NCBI GenBank assembly: GCA_963830175.1
Contig: CAWHKV010000009.1
Span: 434,001 to 498,000, forward strand
DNA: 64,000 bases
Reading direction: 5' to 3'
From: JBBRBB01 sp963830175
GTDB lineage: Bacteria > Bacteroidota > Bacteroidia > Chitinophagales > Chitinophagaceae
How positions within the stretch are numbered: the stretch's first letter is position 1; every line of letters begins with the position of its first letter. The notes beneath the pieces were generated by a model. It saw only the letters and a list, made by a program, of their open reading frames with translations. It did no database searches and had not been told where the DNA came from. The position numbers were made by a program, and so were the translations under genes. Of this stretch, positions 46,114 through 55,759 are shown piece after piece.

Positions 46114-48102
46114 TTAGTATTGTTTTAATTTATTTACCGATTCTTCTAACCGGGCTTTTGCCATAAAATTCTGTTCTAAAACAACGTTGAAGGGTACCGG
46201 TGTGTCTAAAGAAGCACAACGAATAACAGGTGCATCCAGGCTTTCAAAACAGTGCTCAGAGATCCATGCAGAAATCTCTCCGCCAATACCGCCGGTAAGG
46301 GTGTCTTCATGCAACAATAAAACTTTACCTGTTCGCTCTACCGATTTTTTAATGGCATCGTAGTCCAGCGGCAGCAGCGTTCGAAGGTCCAGAATATCAA
46401 AACTTATTTGTGTGTTTACAGCAGCATATTCAGTTGCCCAATGCACACCCAAACCATAGGTAATGATGCTGATGTCTGTGCCCTTAGCAACCTGCCGTGC
46501 TTTACCGATGGGGGTTTCGTAGTATGGTTCAGGTACATTCCCTGAAATACTTCTGTATAAAAATTTATGTTCAAAAAACATCACCGGGTTGGGGTCGTTG
46601 ATGGCAGCTATCATTAATCCCTTTGCATCTTCCGGTGTTGAGGGGTACACCACTTTTAACCCCGGGGTATGCACAAACCATGCTTCATTGCTTTGCGAAT
46701 GGAATGGTCCTGCACCCACACCGCCACCGGTAGGCATGCGGATTACCACATCAGCAGGCTGCTGCCAGCGGTAATATATTTTGGCAAGATTATTTACCAC
46801 CTGGTTAAAACCTGAAGTAACAAAGTCGGCAAACTGCATTTCTACTACGCTTTTATATCCTTCTAAACTTAGTCCAAGTGCTGCACCTAAGATGGCACTT
46901 TCGCAAAGGGGTGTATTGCGAACCCGTTCTTTACCAAACTCCTCAATAAAACCTTCTGTTATTTTAAAGGCACCGCCATATTCTGCAATATCCTGACCCA
47001 TTAAAATTAGTTTATCGTGCTGCTGCATGCTTTGACGCAGACCTTCGCTTATGGCATTCACAAAACGCAGTGTTCTGGAGCTTTCCGGCTCAGCGTCATC
47101 CATTAATAATCGCGAGGAGGAAGCAGGTGCATACACATCACGTAATTCAGTCTGAGTGTCTGCGATCATTGGTGGTGACTGAAAACCTGCCGCCACCTCA
47201 TCATCAATATATTTTTTAATTTCCTTTCTTATGTCTTCAACTGATGCAGTGTCCAAAACTTTTTCTGCAAGCAAAAACTGCTCAAAGTTTTGAACAGGAT
47301 CTTTCTGCTTCCATTCCTCAAAAAGTGCAGGTGGTACGTATTTTACGCCACTGGCTTCTTCATGCCCACGCATTCTGAAAGTTTTACATTCTACGAGGTA
47401 AGGCTTTTGATTTTCTATGCAATAGTTGCGCACACCTTTAATGGTATCATACACCTCCAGCAGATTGTTGCCATTTATCATAATGCCATCCATGCCATAC
47501 CCTTTGGCTTTATCTACCAGATTTTCGCAGCGATATTGCTCACTGGCCGGCGTGCTTAATCCATAGCCATTATTTTCAATAATAAAAATTACGGGCAGGT
47601 TCCAAACCGCGGCAACATTCAGGGCTTCATGAAAGTCGCCTTCACTTGTTCCGCCCTCACCGGTAAAAGCCAATGCAACTTTTTTTTCTTTCTTTAGCTT
47701 ATAGGCAAGCGCTACGCCATCGCCAATAGCCAGTTGCGGACCCAGGTGCGATATCATTCCGCAGATATGAAACGAGCTATTTCCGAAATGAAAACTTCTT
47801 TCCCTGCCTTTGCTAAAACCGTCTATACTTCCCTGCCATTGCCTGAATAATTTATTAAGGGGCATGTTGCGCGTAGTAAATACTCCAAGGTTTCTATGCA
47901 GGGGCATTATCCATTCATCAGGCTGTAGGGCAAGTGATGCGCCTACAGATATTGCTTCCTGCCCAATGCCGCTGAACCATTTGGATATTTTTCCCTGGCG
48001 TAGCAGTACCAGCATTTTTTCTTCAATTAGCCTGGGTAGCAGCAGATTGCGATAAAACTGAATAAGTGTTTCGTTAGATAAATCTTTCCGGTCAAAATGC
48101 AT
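46114..48102 (-). CDS. 2-oxoacid dehydrogenase E1, fused alpha and beta subunits
   Basis: A 662-residue thiamine-diphosphate enzyme in which alpha and beta subunits are fused. The alpha half (about 1-325) has GEGGTSEGDFHEALNVAA and FIIENNGYG as ThDP motif, and RMRGHEEASG. The beta half (about 350-662) has AEYGGAFKITEGF, NTPLCESAILGAALG, MPTGGGVGAGPFHSQS and the C-terminal transketolase-like domain (LHEDTLTGGIGGEI). Decarboxylates pyruvate or branched-chain 2-oxoacids in the complex with E2; an E2 lies at 52907. Sequence wording (SEGDFHEALN) is closer to the branched-chain/Bacteroidota general type. The ATG at 48102 is chosen over a longer frame. Confidence 0.93.
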   Translation of the reverse strand: MHFDRKDLSNETLIQFYRNLLLPRLIEEKMLVLLRQGKISKWFSGIGQEAISVGASLALQPDEWIMPLHRNLGVFTTRNMPLNKLFRQWQGSIDGFSKGRERSFHFGNSSFHICGMISHLGPQLAIGDGVALAYKLKKEKKVALAFTGEGGTSEGDFHEALNVAAVWNLPVIFIIENNGYGLSTPASEQYRCENLVDKAKGYGMDGIMINGNNLLEVYDTIKGVRNYCIENQKPYLVECKTFRMRGHEEASGVKYVPPALFEEWKQKDPVQNFEQFLLAEKVLDTASVEDIRKEIKKYIDDEVAAGFQSPPMIADTQTELRDVYAPASSSRLLMDDAEPESSRTLRFVNAISEGLRQSMQQHDKLILMGQDIAEYGGAFKITEGFIEEFGKERVRNTPLCESAILGAALGLSLEGYKSVVEMQFADFVTSGFNQVVNNLAKIYYRWQQPADVVIRMPTGGGVGAGPFHSQSNEAWFVHTPGLKVVYPSTPEDAKGLMIAAINDPNPVMFFEHKFLYRSISGNVPEPYYETPIGKARQVAKGTDISIITYGLGVHWATEYAAVNTQISFDILDLRTLLPLDYDAIKKSVERTGKVLLLHEDTLTGGIGGEISAWISEHCFESLDAPVIRCASLDTPVPFNVVLEQNFMAKARLEESVNKLKQY

Positions 48103-48281
48103 GTGGCGAAGGTAAGCAGCGTACGTATACCACATTTTTATTGTGTTAATTTTCCTTGTATAATCCTTCTAGTTTTGTGCTACTTTGGTTTTAGCCAAGG
48201 ATATAAATCATGCGATTCCAAAATTTGTATGGCATTGTTGAATTTTTTTTACTTAAGCCATTTAAAGAATGACATACAAAA

Positions 48282-49436
48282 TCAATTAACCGTTCTTCCT
48301 TTCCACTGGTACTTTCCAAACTTTCCCAAAAACCCCGAGATAACTGTATAAAAAATATGAAACGGTTGCATAAGAGGAAACCACCAGAGCAGTTTCTTTT
48401 GTTTAAAAAATATAGACACGGGACTTAGAAATATTAACTCTGAAACGGTCTTTATTAAAAGAAACAGGAAGAAAAAAAATAGCAGGGGATAATAAAAAAT
48501 GCCAGCGATTAAAAGAATCAGAAGCATCAGGTTGGTTAGGTAAACCAATAGCAGAACACCAAAAATTCTTTTATCAGTGTAACTGGTGCTTTTGCTCGCC
48601 CATCGTATGCGTTGGTTAATGAAACTACTTATATCAGGCATAGGGTCTGTGTGCACTATTGCCCTGGAATTAAAGAGAAACCCGATCTTTTTGGGGTGCA
48701 GTAATTGTATTTTATGCATCAGCAACATATCGTCGCCACTGGCAATCTGGTCAACACCTTTAAACCCCCCGGCTTCATAAAAAATACTTTTTGCGTAGCC
48801 GAGATTTGCACCGTTGCACATGCTGTGAAAACCAGCTGAAACAGAGGCTGCAGTAATACCCTGAAGGCTCATAAAATCAAGTGACTGAAATATAGAAATG
48901 AATGTATTTTTTCTTTTGAAAGAAACAGGTGCTGCAATAAATACAGGATGGTGTGTTTGAATATAACCATCAAATAATTTGAGCCAGTTGCAAGGTACAA
49001 TGCAATCGGCATCTGTTGTTAAGATCCATTCTTTGGATGACCTGGATATTGCCAGTTCAATCGCTTTTTTCTTATAAGAATTTAATTTATCGACAACCAG
49101 TTCGCTTAATTGTATCAACACAATATTTGGAAACTGCTGTTGTAATTTTTTCACAACACCGGCTGTGTTGTCCGTCGAAAAATCATCAGCAATAATTATT
49201 TCAAATAATGATGGGGGGTAATTATTTGCGAGAATTGATTCAATACACCCGGTTATATTATCTTCTTCGTTACGTGCCGGAATAATTATACTGAACCCTG
49301 TTTTTGGTGTTGCGCAGAAGGCTGGTTTAAATACGGTTAGGCGTTTAAAAAAATAATAATAGCTTAATATGAGTACACAATAGGCAAGCAGTAATAATCC
49401 TGTAATACCTGTTAATGCTATTACCATATTAAACAA
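48282..49436 (-). CDS. Family 2 glycosyltransferase, membrane-bound
   Basis: A 384-residue GT2-type glycosyltransferase. An N-terminal membrane helix (about 3-29) is followed by a GT-A domain: FSIIIPARNEEDNITGCIES (about 48-67), IIIADDFSTDNT, TTDADCIVP (DxD-type metal site), SGDDMLLMHKIQ and QRIRWASK (Q/RxxRW). C-terminal hydrophobic stretches (about 290-365) form at least two more membrane segments. The architecture is that of processive or lipid-linked transferases and resembles carotenoid/ornithine-lipid type enzymes. Donor and acceptor unknown. Followed by an alpha/beta hydrolase gene on the same strand. Confidence 0.88.
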   Translation of the reverse strand: MFNMVIALTGITGLLLLAYCVLILSYYYFFKRLTVFKPAFCATPKTGFSIIIPARNEEDNITGCIESILANNYPPSLFEIIIADDFSTDNTAGVVKKLQQQFPNIVLIQLSELVVDKLNSYKKKAIELAISRSSKEWILTTDADCIVPCNWLKLFDGYIQTHHPVFIAAPVSFKRKNTFISIFQSLDFMSLQGITAASVSAGFHSMCNGANLGYAKSIFYEAGGFKGVDQIASGDDMLLMHKIQLLHPKKIGFLFNSRAIVHTDPMPDISSFINQRIRWASKSTSYTDKRIFGVLLLVYLTNLMLLILLIAGIFYYPLLFFFFLFLLIKTVSELIFLSPVSIFFKQKKLLWWFPLMQPFHIFYTVISGFLGKFGKYQWKGRTVN

Positions 49437-49448
49437 AGAAAGAAAATA

Positions 49449-50318
49449 TTATTCAGAGAACAATTTGATTATCTCACCCAGGTATTTCCGTTGCATTAAA
49501 CGATGACTCGCATCTATGATTTTAATTTTCACGTAGGGCGATCTCCTAAAAATGTCACCGCGTTTACTTTGAATGATCTTATCATATTTACCAAAAAGAA
49601 AGCGTATGGGAATATGATATTTTGCTGAAACTCTTTTGACCGTTTCCAGGTGTGGTCTAAAGTTTCTTAATAGCATCCATCTTTTATATAGCTTGTTCCG
49701 TTCCTGTTCATCATCCATATAATAATGAACGATCCTTGTTAAACTTGTATGCAGCAGGGTTGTTTTTTCGCCCATTCGCAACATAAAAAATAACCATTTA
49801 GGCTGCTTCATGGTATACCTGAAAAGCCTGTTGCCCGCAAAGGTTTGGGTACCCATCCAATACCAGAAATTTTCGTGCAACCCATCCGGTGCAACTAAAA
49901 CCGCCCTTTCAATTTGCCGGGGTATTTTTTCAAGCAGGTTTAATACAATTCTACCGCCCATGCTAAATGATAGCATGGAGAACTTGTCGCATTCCTCCGT
50001 TTCTGTTCCATTTGGGATGATCTGGAGGCAGTTTCTTTTTACACCTTTTTGTACACCTGGTAATTCCTCAAGTATTTTATTAAGAATCAACACCAAATCA
50101 TCCATTACAAAGTCGTTCTCATTCCATTTGGTGTGCCCATGCAGGGGCATGTCGGGGGCAATTATGGTATAATCCCTGCCCATTTCCTGCTCAAGAATAT
50201 TAAACTGGTTTCCGCTATCTCCATAACCATGAAATGCCAGGATCACCTTAGGTCCAGATCCATACAAGTAATAATTTACATACGAATTTTTATAACCTAC
50301 ATGGTGCTGTTGCGGCAT
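49449..50318 (-). CDS. Alpha/beta hydrolase
   Basis: A 289-residue alpha/beta-fold hydrolase. The oxyanion strand ILAFHGYGDSGNQF (about 29-42) and the nucleophile elbow SFSMGGRIVL (GxSxG form FSMGG, Ser about 117) are clear. An acid in the DKIIQSKRGD region (about 255) and His in DASHRLMQ (about 275) complete the triad. No signal peptide. The ATG at 50318 is preferred over 50336. Sits 13 bases downstream-of-start relative to the GT2 gene on the same strand, so probably co-transcribed. Substrate unknown (ester, amide or epoxide all possible). Confidence 0.85.
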   Translation of the reverse strand: MPQQHHVGYKNSYVNYYLYGSGPKVILAFHGYGDSGNQFNILEQEMGRDYTIIAPDMPLHGHTKWNENDFVMDDLVLILNKILEELPGVQKGVKRNCLQIIPNGTETEECDKFSMLSFSMGGRIVLNLLEKIPRQIERAVLVAPDGLHENFWYWMGTQTFAGNRLFRYTMKQPKWLFFMLRMGEKTTLLHTSLTRIVHYYMDDEQERNKLYKRWMLLRNFRPHLETVKRVSAKYHIPIRFLFGKYDKIIQSKRGDIFRRSPYVKIKIIDASHRLMQRKYLGEIIKLFSE

Positions 50319-50379
50319 GGGCGAAAATATCCACAAATTGTAAATAACCTAGCCTGTTTCTTAACTTGCATACCCTGTT

Positions 50380-52239
50380 ATGGATAAATTTATAGTTTCT
50401 GCCCGCAAGTACCGACCACAAACTTTCGACACAGTCGTGGGTCAATCTCATATTACCACCACTTTAAAAAATGCCATTCAGCATAACCAGCTGGCGCATG
50501 CTTTTTTGTTTTGTGGTCCCAGGGGCGTAGGTAAAACAACCTGTGCCCGCATTCTTGCAAAAACAATCAATTGCGAAAACCTGCAGGCAGATACTGAGGC
50601 TTGTAATGTGTGCCCCTCGTGCCGTGCATTTAACGAAGGCGGCTCCCTGAATATTTATGAACTGGATGCTGCGAGCAATAATTCTGTCGATGATATTCGC
50701 GACCTGGTTGAAAAAGTACGGTTTGCACCGCAATCTGGTAAATACAAAGTGTATATAATAGATGAGGTACATATGTTGTCTACCTCAGCATTTAATGCTT
50801 TCTTAAAAACCCTGGAAGAACCACCACCGTTTGTAATTTTTATTTTAGCAACTACAGAGAAATACAAAATTCTCCCAACTATTTTGTCCCGCTGTCAAAT
50901 ATTTGACTTTAAACGAATAACTACTGCAGATACTATTGAACATTTACAACAAATAGCTACTAAAGAAGGTATTGAGGCAGAAAAGCAGGCGCTCCAGGTA
51001 ATAGCGCAAAAAAGCGAAGGATGCATGCGCGATGCTTTAAGTATACTGGATAAGATCGTAAGCTTTACGAATGGTTCGGTAACTTATAAAAATACCCTCG
51101 AACACCTGAACATTCTGGATCATGATTATTTTTTCAGGCTGATGGATTTTTTGCAGCACCAGCAACTGGCAGATGCCATGTTGTTATATGACGAAATAAA
51201 CAGTAAAGGGTTTGAAGGCGATGTAGTAATGAACGGGCTTTCTGAATTTATTCGCAACCTGTTAATTTGTAAAGAACCAAAAGCCGCAGCATTACTTGAA
51301 ATAGTGGAAGGCATGCAGGATAAATACATGGAAAGGGCTGAAAATATGCATGCTGCTTACCTTGTGGGCGCCCTGAATATTTTGAATGAGGCGGAAATAA
51401 ATTACAAAATGGCGCGTAACAAACGTTTGCATACCGAGATTACGCTTATAAAATTAAATTTTTTGCAACAAGCCATTCAGCTTACCAATAACAATGGTGT
51501 TGTAGCCAAAAAAAAACGGGTTGAAGGCGGTATAGCATTAAAACCTCGGCCGGTTACTTCGGTACAGTTTATTCCGCCCACAGCGAAACCTATCGGTGAA
51601 TCAAAACTATTTATAGCGCCAGCTGTTCAACGCGAACTAAAACCAGCAAATGTAAAAACGACAGTTTCAATAACACCGGAAACTGCTGTTGCTAATGTTG
51701 TTCATGAGCCCACCTCTGAAATAATTTCAAAGTCAAAAAACAATTCAGAAAATGTATCTAAAGCGCCTTGCGAAAAGGCGGGCAATAAAAAAGACCTGCT
51801 GGCAAAACTTAAAGAAAAATACGGGGCAGATTACAATATTTCCGAGGTAAAAGAAGCCATTCCTCTAGATATGGAAAAGTTAAGCCAGCAATGGATGGCT
51901 TATGCGGAGGTACTTAGAAAACAGCAAAAACATTCTTCTGCCAATACCTTTACCTCTGCAGTTTTACAAATTCTGGAAGAAAATTTATTTTCTGTTACGG
52001 TGCATGCCTTTACACAGCAAAAGTTTATAGAACAGGAAAAATCTGCCATTCTCAACCAGATACAAGAATTGTTCTTCAACCGCAGCATAACCTTTACTAT
52101 TCATGTTGATGAAGGAATGAAAGAAGAATTACCCCTGCACCTGAAATTAAATGGTAAAGAGCGGTTTGAGCATATGGCCAGGCAAAACCCCCTGTTGCAA
52201 GATTTAAAGAATCGCCTGAACCTTGAAATTGATTATTAG
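50380..52239 (+). CDS. dnaX: DNA polymerase III subunit gamma/tau
   Basis: A 619-residue clamp-loader ATPase. Walker A GPRGVGKTTCARIL (about 45-58), the four-cysteine zinc module CENLQADTEACNVCPSC (about 64-80), Walker B IIDEVHMLS, and the SRC motif (ILSRCQIFDF, Arg finger). Domain III follows (about 240-365), and then a variable linker and C-terminal tau-like region (from about 450) that binds DnaE/DnaB in other bacteria. Complete and intact. Separate from the divergent hydrolase gene. No frameshift signal (A-rich slippery stretch with hairpin) for a shorter gamma form was evident. Confidence 0.97.
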   Translation: MDKFIVSARKYRPQTFDTVVGQSHITTTLKNAIQHNQLAHAFLFCGPRGVGKTTCARILAKTINCENLQADTEACNVCPSCRAFNEGGSLNIYELDAASNNSVDDIRDLVEKVRFAPQSGKYKVYIIDEVHMLSTSAFNAFLKTLEEPPPFVIFILATTEKYKILPTILSRCQIFDFKRITTADTIEHLQQIATKEGIEAEKQALQVIAQKSEGCMRDALSILDKIVSFTNGSVTYKNTLEHLNILDHDYFFRLMDFLQHQQLADAMLLYDEINSKGFEGDVVMNGLSEFIRNLLICKEPKAAALLEIVEGMQDKYMERAENMHAAYLVGALNILNEAEINYKMARNKRLHTEITLIKLNFLQQAIQLTNNNGVVAKKKRVEGGIALKPRPVTSVQFIPPTAKPIGESKLFIAPAVQRELKPANVKTTVSITPETAVANVVHEPTSEIISKSKNNSENVSKAPCEKAGNKKDLLAKLKEKYGADYNISEVKEAIPLDMEKLSQQWMAYAEVLRKQQKHSSANTFTSAVLQILEENLFSVTVHAFTQQKFIEQEKSAILNQIQELFFNRSITFTIHVDEGMKEELPLHLKLNGKERFEHMARQNPLLQDLKNRLNLEIDY

Positions 52240-52293
52240 CCAAATAATAATTCAGGCATAATTTTTAGGCTTAATTTTCTTCAATATTATCTT

Positions 52294-52704
52294 ATGACTG
52301 AAAAATATAACGAAGCAACCAATAACCGTCCCGAGGGCGATCGCCCCATTGATGCCCGGTTTGTATTAGCTGATATAGAAAATTATATAGACCAGCTTAA
52401 AGAAGAAAAGGCCTGGAAAAAGAATGATCGAAACGCTATAACACTTTTTAAAACTACCGGAATAACCATTGTTTTGGTTGCATTGCATAAAAATGCAACG
52501 GTTAACCCACACTCCATTGACGGCGTTACTTCAATTCACCTGTTAAAAGGAGAGCTAACCATTGATCTTTCTGGAGAATCTATAGACGTGGACGAGGAGC
52601 AATTAATTACAATTCACCCGCAAACTGAGCATACCATTACTGCTAATAAAAAATCATTTTTCCTGCTTACCGTTACCGGCAATTATGGAAATGAATTGGA
52701 TTAG
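52294..52704 (+). CDS. Cupin-domain protein
   Basis: A 136-residue small beta-barrel protein. The cupin motifs are reduced: VNPHSIDGVTSIHLLKGELT (about 70-89) and ITIHPQTEHTITANKKSFFLL (about 106-126), where the second motif contains one clear His pair and the first only one His, so metal binding is doubtful. N-terminal 35 residues are polar (RPEGDRPIDARFVLADIENYI). Follows dnaX by 54 bases in the same direction. Role unknown. Confidence 0.8.
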   Translation: MTEKYNEATNNRPEGDRPIDARFVLADIENYIDQLKEEKAWKKNDRNAITLFKTTGITIVLVALHKNATVNPHSIDGVTSIHLLKGELTIDLSGESIDVDEEQLITIHPQTEHTITANKKSFFLLTVTGNYGNELD

Positions 52705-52813
52705 ATAAGGTCGAAGCAAGTCTTCCGCATTAAAAATGTTATACGCATAGGCACCTATTTCTTTTTACAGTAATTTCACGGCATTATTAAATGCTGATAG
52801 TTAACAGGAAGAC

Positions 52814-52839
52814 GAACGTAGTGCGACGCAACAAAAGCC
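52814..52839 (+). repeat. Intergenic repeat, copy 3
   Basis: GTAGTGCGACGCAACAAAAG: shares GTGCGACGCAACAAAAGC with copy 1 at 43813. Located in the 202-base gap between the cupin gene and the E2 gene. Confidence 0.6.
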
Positions 52840-52906
52840 ACATCTGTGCGGCAAAGCCCTGTCACCGGCATAAATAAAAAATTATAATAATTTAATTGCT
52901 TGATAT

Positions 52907-54589
52907 ATGGCCGAAGTGATATTAATGCCCCGTTTAAGTGATACCATGACTGAAGGTGTAATTGCTGAATGGCATAAACAGGTAGGCGACCAGGTAAAAA
53001 AAGGTGACTTGCTTGCCGAAATTGAAACGGATAAGGCAACCATGGAATTGGAAAGTTATAAAGATGGCACCGTATTGCATTTGGGTGGTGATAAGGGCGG
53101 CAAATTACAGGTGAATGACCTGCTTGCTATAATCGGTAAAGATGGCGAAGATGTTTCAAAGCTGATCGCGGAACACGAAGGAAAAGCAGAAGGTGAAGAA
53201 AAACCTCAGGAAGCAGAGAACCCTGCTGAAAAGAAACAGGAAAAAGCAGCCCCCGAAAAAGAAAGTGCACCTGTACCACAGGCAAAAAAAGAAGATGTAC
53301 AAGATTATAGTAAAATGGAAGAAGTGGTTTTAATGCCCCGTTTAAGTGATACTATGACCGAAGGCGTTATAGCTTCGTGGTTAAAAAATGTGGGCGATGA
53401 CGTTAAAAAAGGAGACATACTTGCTGAAATAGAAACGGATAAAGCCACTATGGAACTTGAAAGTTATAAAAATGGAAAGCTTTTATTCCAGGGTGCAAAT
53501 GCGGGTGAAAAGATTGCCGTTAACGATCTGCTATGCATTATTGGCAAAGAAGGCTTGGATGTTAATAGCATTGTTGAGGGCGTAAAAAACAGCAATGCAC
53601 AAGAAGGTGAAAATGTAGGTGAAACACCCAAGGAAGAGGCGCCAAAAGAACAGGAAAAACCTGCTTCGAATACAGGTGACCCTGCTCCACCGAAGATCGT
53701 AAATGAAGGAAGAATATTCGCCTCACCGCTGGCCAAAAAGATGGCTGGCGATAAGGGTATAGATCTTAAATATGTAAAGGGTTCAGGCGACAATGGCAGA
53801 ATAACCAAGACCGATATTGACAATTATAAAGAAGCTGCTAATTCAGGGGAAGCGTCAACTTCGCAGGCTGCAGCTGCGCCACCGGTAAAGCAAACTGCTG
53901 CAGGGCAGGAAAGCTTTGATGAAGTCCCTGTTTCTCAAATGCGTAAGATCATTGCCAAACGATTGGCAGAAAGCAAATTTTCTGCACCGCATTTTTACCT
54001 GACCATGAGTATTGATATGGATGCCAGTGTTGCTGCCCGGGGAAAAATGAATGAAAATGGAAAGGTTAAGATAAGTTTTAATGATATCGTATTAAAAGCG
54101 GTAGCGCTTGCATTAAAACAGCATCCTAAAGTAAACAGCAGTTGGCTGGGGGATAAAATTCGCACCAATCATCATGTACATATTGGTGTAGCCGTGGCTG
54201 TTGATGAAGGTTTGCTGGTTCCTGTTGTACGTTTTGCAGATACTAAACCTTTAAGCCAAATTGCCGCAGAGGTTAAAGATTATGCACAGAAAGCAAAAGA
54301 TAAAAAGTTGCAACCTGCCGATTGGGAAGGAAGCACTTTTACTATATCTAACCTTGGAATGTTTGGGATTGAAGAGTTTACTGCTATAATAAATCCACCT
54401 GATGCATGTATACTGGCTGTTGGCGGAATTAGCCAGGTACCCGTTGTAAAAAATGGACAGGTCGTTCCGGGAAATGTAATGAAACTTACATTAAGCTGCG
54501 ATCACCGTGTGGTAGACGGTGCAACAGGCGCTGCATTTTTACAAACCTTAAAAAGTCTTTTGGAAGAACCACTGAGAATGCTGATATAA
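52907..54589 (+). CDS. pdhC: 2-oxoacid dehydrogenase E2, dihydrolipoyl acyltransferase (two lipoyl domains)
   Basis: A 560-residue E2 component. Two almost identical lipoyl domains (about 1-80 and 140-220) each with MPRLSDTMTEGVIA and the lipoylated Lys in ETDKATMELESYK. These are followed by Pro/Glu/Lys-rich linkers, an E1/E3-binding domain (FASPLAKKMAGDKGIDLKYV, about 265-300) and the catalytic core (about 345-560) with active-site His in CDHRVVDGATG. Transfers acyl groups from E1 to CoA. The partner E1 is at 46114, and E3 lies outside the window. The two domain copies are similar in DNA, which indicates an internal duplication. Confidence 0.95.
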   Translation: MAEVILMPRLSDTMTEGVIAEWHKQVGDQVKKGDLLAEIETDKATMELESYKDGTVLHLGGDKGGKLQVNDLLAIIGKDGEDVSKLIAEHEGKAEGEEKPQEAENPAEKKQEKAAPEKESAPVPQAKKEDVQDYSKMEEVVLMPRLSDTMTEGVIASWLKNVGDDVKKGDILAEIETDKATMELESYKNGKLLFQGANAGEKIAVNDLLCIIGKEGLDVNSIVEGVKNSNAQEGENVGETPKEEAPKEQEKPASNTGDPAPPKIVNEGRIFASPLAKKMAGDKGIDLKYVKGSGDNGRITKTDIDNYKEAANSGEASTSQAAAAPPVKQTAAGQESFDEVPVSQMRKIIAKRLAESKFSAPHFYLTMSIDMDASVAARGKMNENGKVKISFNDIVLKAVALALKQHPKVNSSWLGDKIRTNHHVHIGVAVAVDEGLLVPVVRFADTKPLSQIAAEVKDYAQKAKDKKLQPADWEGSTFTISNLGMFGIEEFTAIINPPDACILAVGGISQVPVVKNGQVVPGNVMKLTLSCDHRVVDGATGAAFLQTLKSLLEEPLRMLI

Positions 54590-54592
54590 AAA

Positions 54593-54653
54593 AAGCCATA
54601 ATAAATTATGGCTTCTGAAAAATATGATGCCCTGTTTAAGCAGGGCATTTTTT
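54593..54653. terminator. Tandem hairpins between convergent genes
   Basis: Hairpin 1: AAGCCATAA/TTATGGCTT (54593-54614, 4-base loop). Hairpin 2: TGCCCTG/CAGGGCA (54628-54647) followed by TTTTTT. Together they terminate the E2 gene and probably also the histone-like gene arriving on the minus strand. Confidence 0.85.
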
Positions 54654-54661
54654 ATTATTAT

Positions 54662-55348
54662 TTATGATGCATTTTCTTCTGTACCGATTCCGTTGCTGCC
54701 GCTCTGGTCATTGGTAGTGGATGATGATGGCATCTCACTTGCCTGGTTTAATTCAGCATCTGTAGATGCAGTTGAGCTTGCTGTGGATGTAGAGTTCATG
54801 TCATTAGCGGAAGAAGAGTTTTTCGCAGATGATGATGATTTTTTTGGAGCAGATCTTTTTGCCGAAGATTTTTTTGCCGCTGCCTTTTTGGGAGCTGCCT
54901 TTTTTACTGCTGCTTTCTTAGGCGCCGCTTTTTTTGGAGTTGGTTTACTGCTTCCTGCTTTTTTTGCTGAAGCTTTTTGCGGAGCTGATTTCTTAACTGC
55001 TGATTTTTTTACGGCAGCCTTTTTAGGTGTGGCCTTTTTTGCTGCTGCTTTTTTTATAAATGAACGGCCTGCACTTTTTTTGCCAGCCGATTTTTTAGAA
55101 GATCCTTTAGCAGCTGCCTTTTTAGGAGCTGATTTTTTTACTGCGCTTTTCTTGGCTACTGCTTTTTTAGGAGCTGATTTTTTTGCAGAAGATTTTTTAG
55201 GCGAAGCTTTTTTTGCCGGCGCTTTCTTCACAGAAGCTTTTGCGGGAGCAGATTTCTTAGAAGCTTGTTTTTTTACAGCTGCTTTTTTTGCAACAGCTTT
55301 TTTAGGTGAACTTTTTTTTGTGGCGCTTTTTTTATTTGCTTTAGCCAT
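54662..55348 (-). CDS. Histone H1-like lysine/alanine-rich protein
   Basis: A 228-residue extremely basic protein made of Lys-Ala-Pro-Ser repeats such as KKxAPKKA and AKKSSAKK (about 5-170), followed by an acidic, Ser/Thr/Asn-rich tail (about 175-228). Composition and layout fit bacterial histone H1-like/AlgP-like DNA-binding proteins that compact or coat DNA. Repeat number in such genes often varies. The opposite-strand frame (54624-55364) is Ala/Phe-rich and is an artefact of the same repeats. Convergent with the E2 gene. Confidence 0.85.
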   Translation of the reverse strand: MAKANKKSATKKSSPKKAVAKKAAVKKQASKKSAPAKASVKKAPAKKASPKKSSAKKSAPKKAVAKKSAVKKSAPKKAAAKGSSKKSAGKKSAGRSFIKKAAAKKATPKKAAVKKSAVKKSAPQKASAKKAGSSKPTPKKAAPKKAAVKKAAPKKAAAKKSSAKRSAPKKSSSSAKNSSSANDMNSTSTASSTASTDAELNQASEMPSSSTTNDQSGSNGIGTEENAS

Positions 55349-55525
55349 GGGGAATTTTATTTAATGGTTAGTAAATTATGTGGTAAGGTATAAACAGTTT
55401 TTTAATTAACTCTATTTAATAATAAATAATTATCAACCTTACTGTATAACACATCATCCCTAAAAAATTCATGTTATTCTTACATGGTTAATTCATTAAA
55501 TTTAGAGTAGAATTAATTTAAAAAT

Positions 55526-55759
55526 ATGTCTCCTGATAATGCCATTAACGGGTTTGAAAATTCCGCTACAGATTTTACGAAACATTATTTGCTTACCAGA
55601 TTACTTAATTTACATGAACGTTTTAAGATGAGGTTTTTATACGATTTCCGGGCAGACAAAATAGGTGGCGCAAGCGTTATGCATCCAGATATGTTGAAAC
55701 CGTTTGATAATGGAACAATTGTGTACCTTAATTGCTACCTGGCCTGCAAAATGTTTTAA
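55526..55759 (+). CDS. Small protein of unknown function, probably frameshifted
   Basis: A 77-residue frame without a recognised domain (HYLLTRLLNLHERFKMRFLY, ADKIGGASVMHPDML). It ends at YLACKMF, but a downstream frame continues with plausible coding wording GLQNVLNRREEAGAMIIRQK and KILEEKNLG, ending in TAA near 55832. A single frameshift near 55735 would therefore give a longer protein of about 100 residues. An upstream TAAATTTAG at about 55497 is a weak -7 candidate. Function unknown. Confidence 0.4.
   Translation: MSPDNAINGFENSATDFTKHYLLTRLLNLHERFKMRFLYDFRADKIGGASVMHPDMLKPFDNGTIVYLNCYLACKMF

Noticed and set aside
54624..55364. 246-residue Ala/Phe-rich open frame on the plus strand
   Set aside because: It is the complement of the Lys/Ala-rich histone-like gene. 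Repeated Lys-Ala codons leave the opposite strand open; composition (FFAEDFFAAAFLGAAFF) is not that of a real protein.
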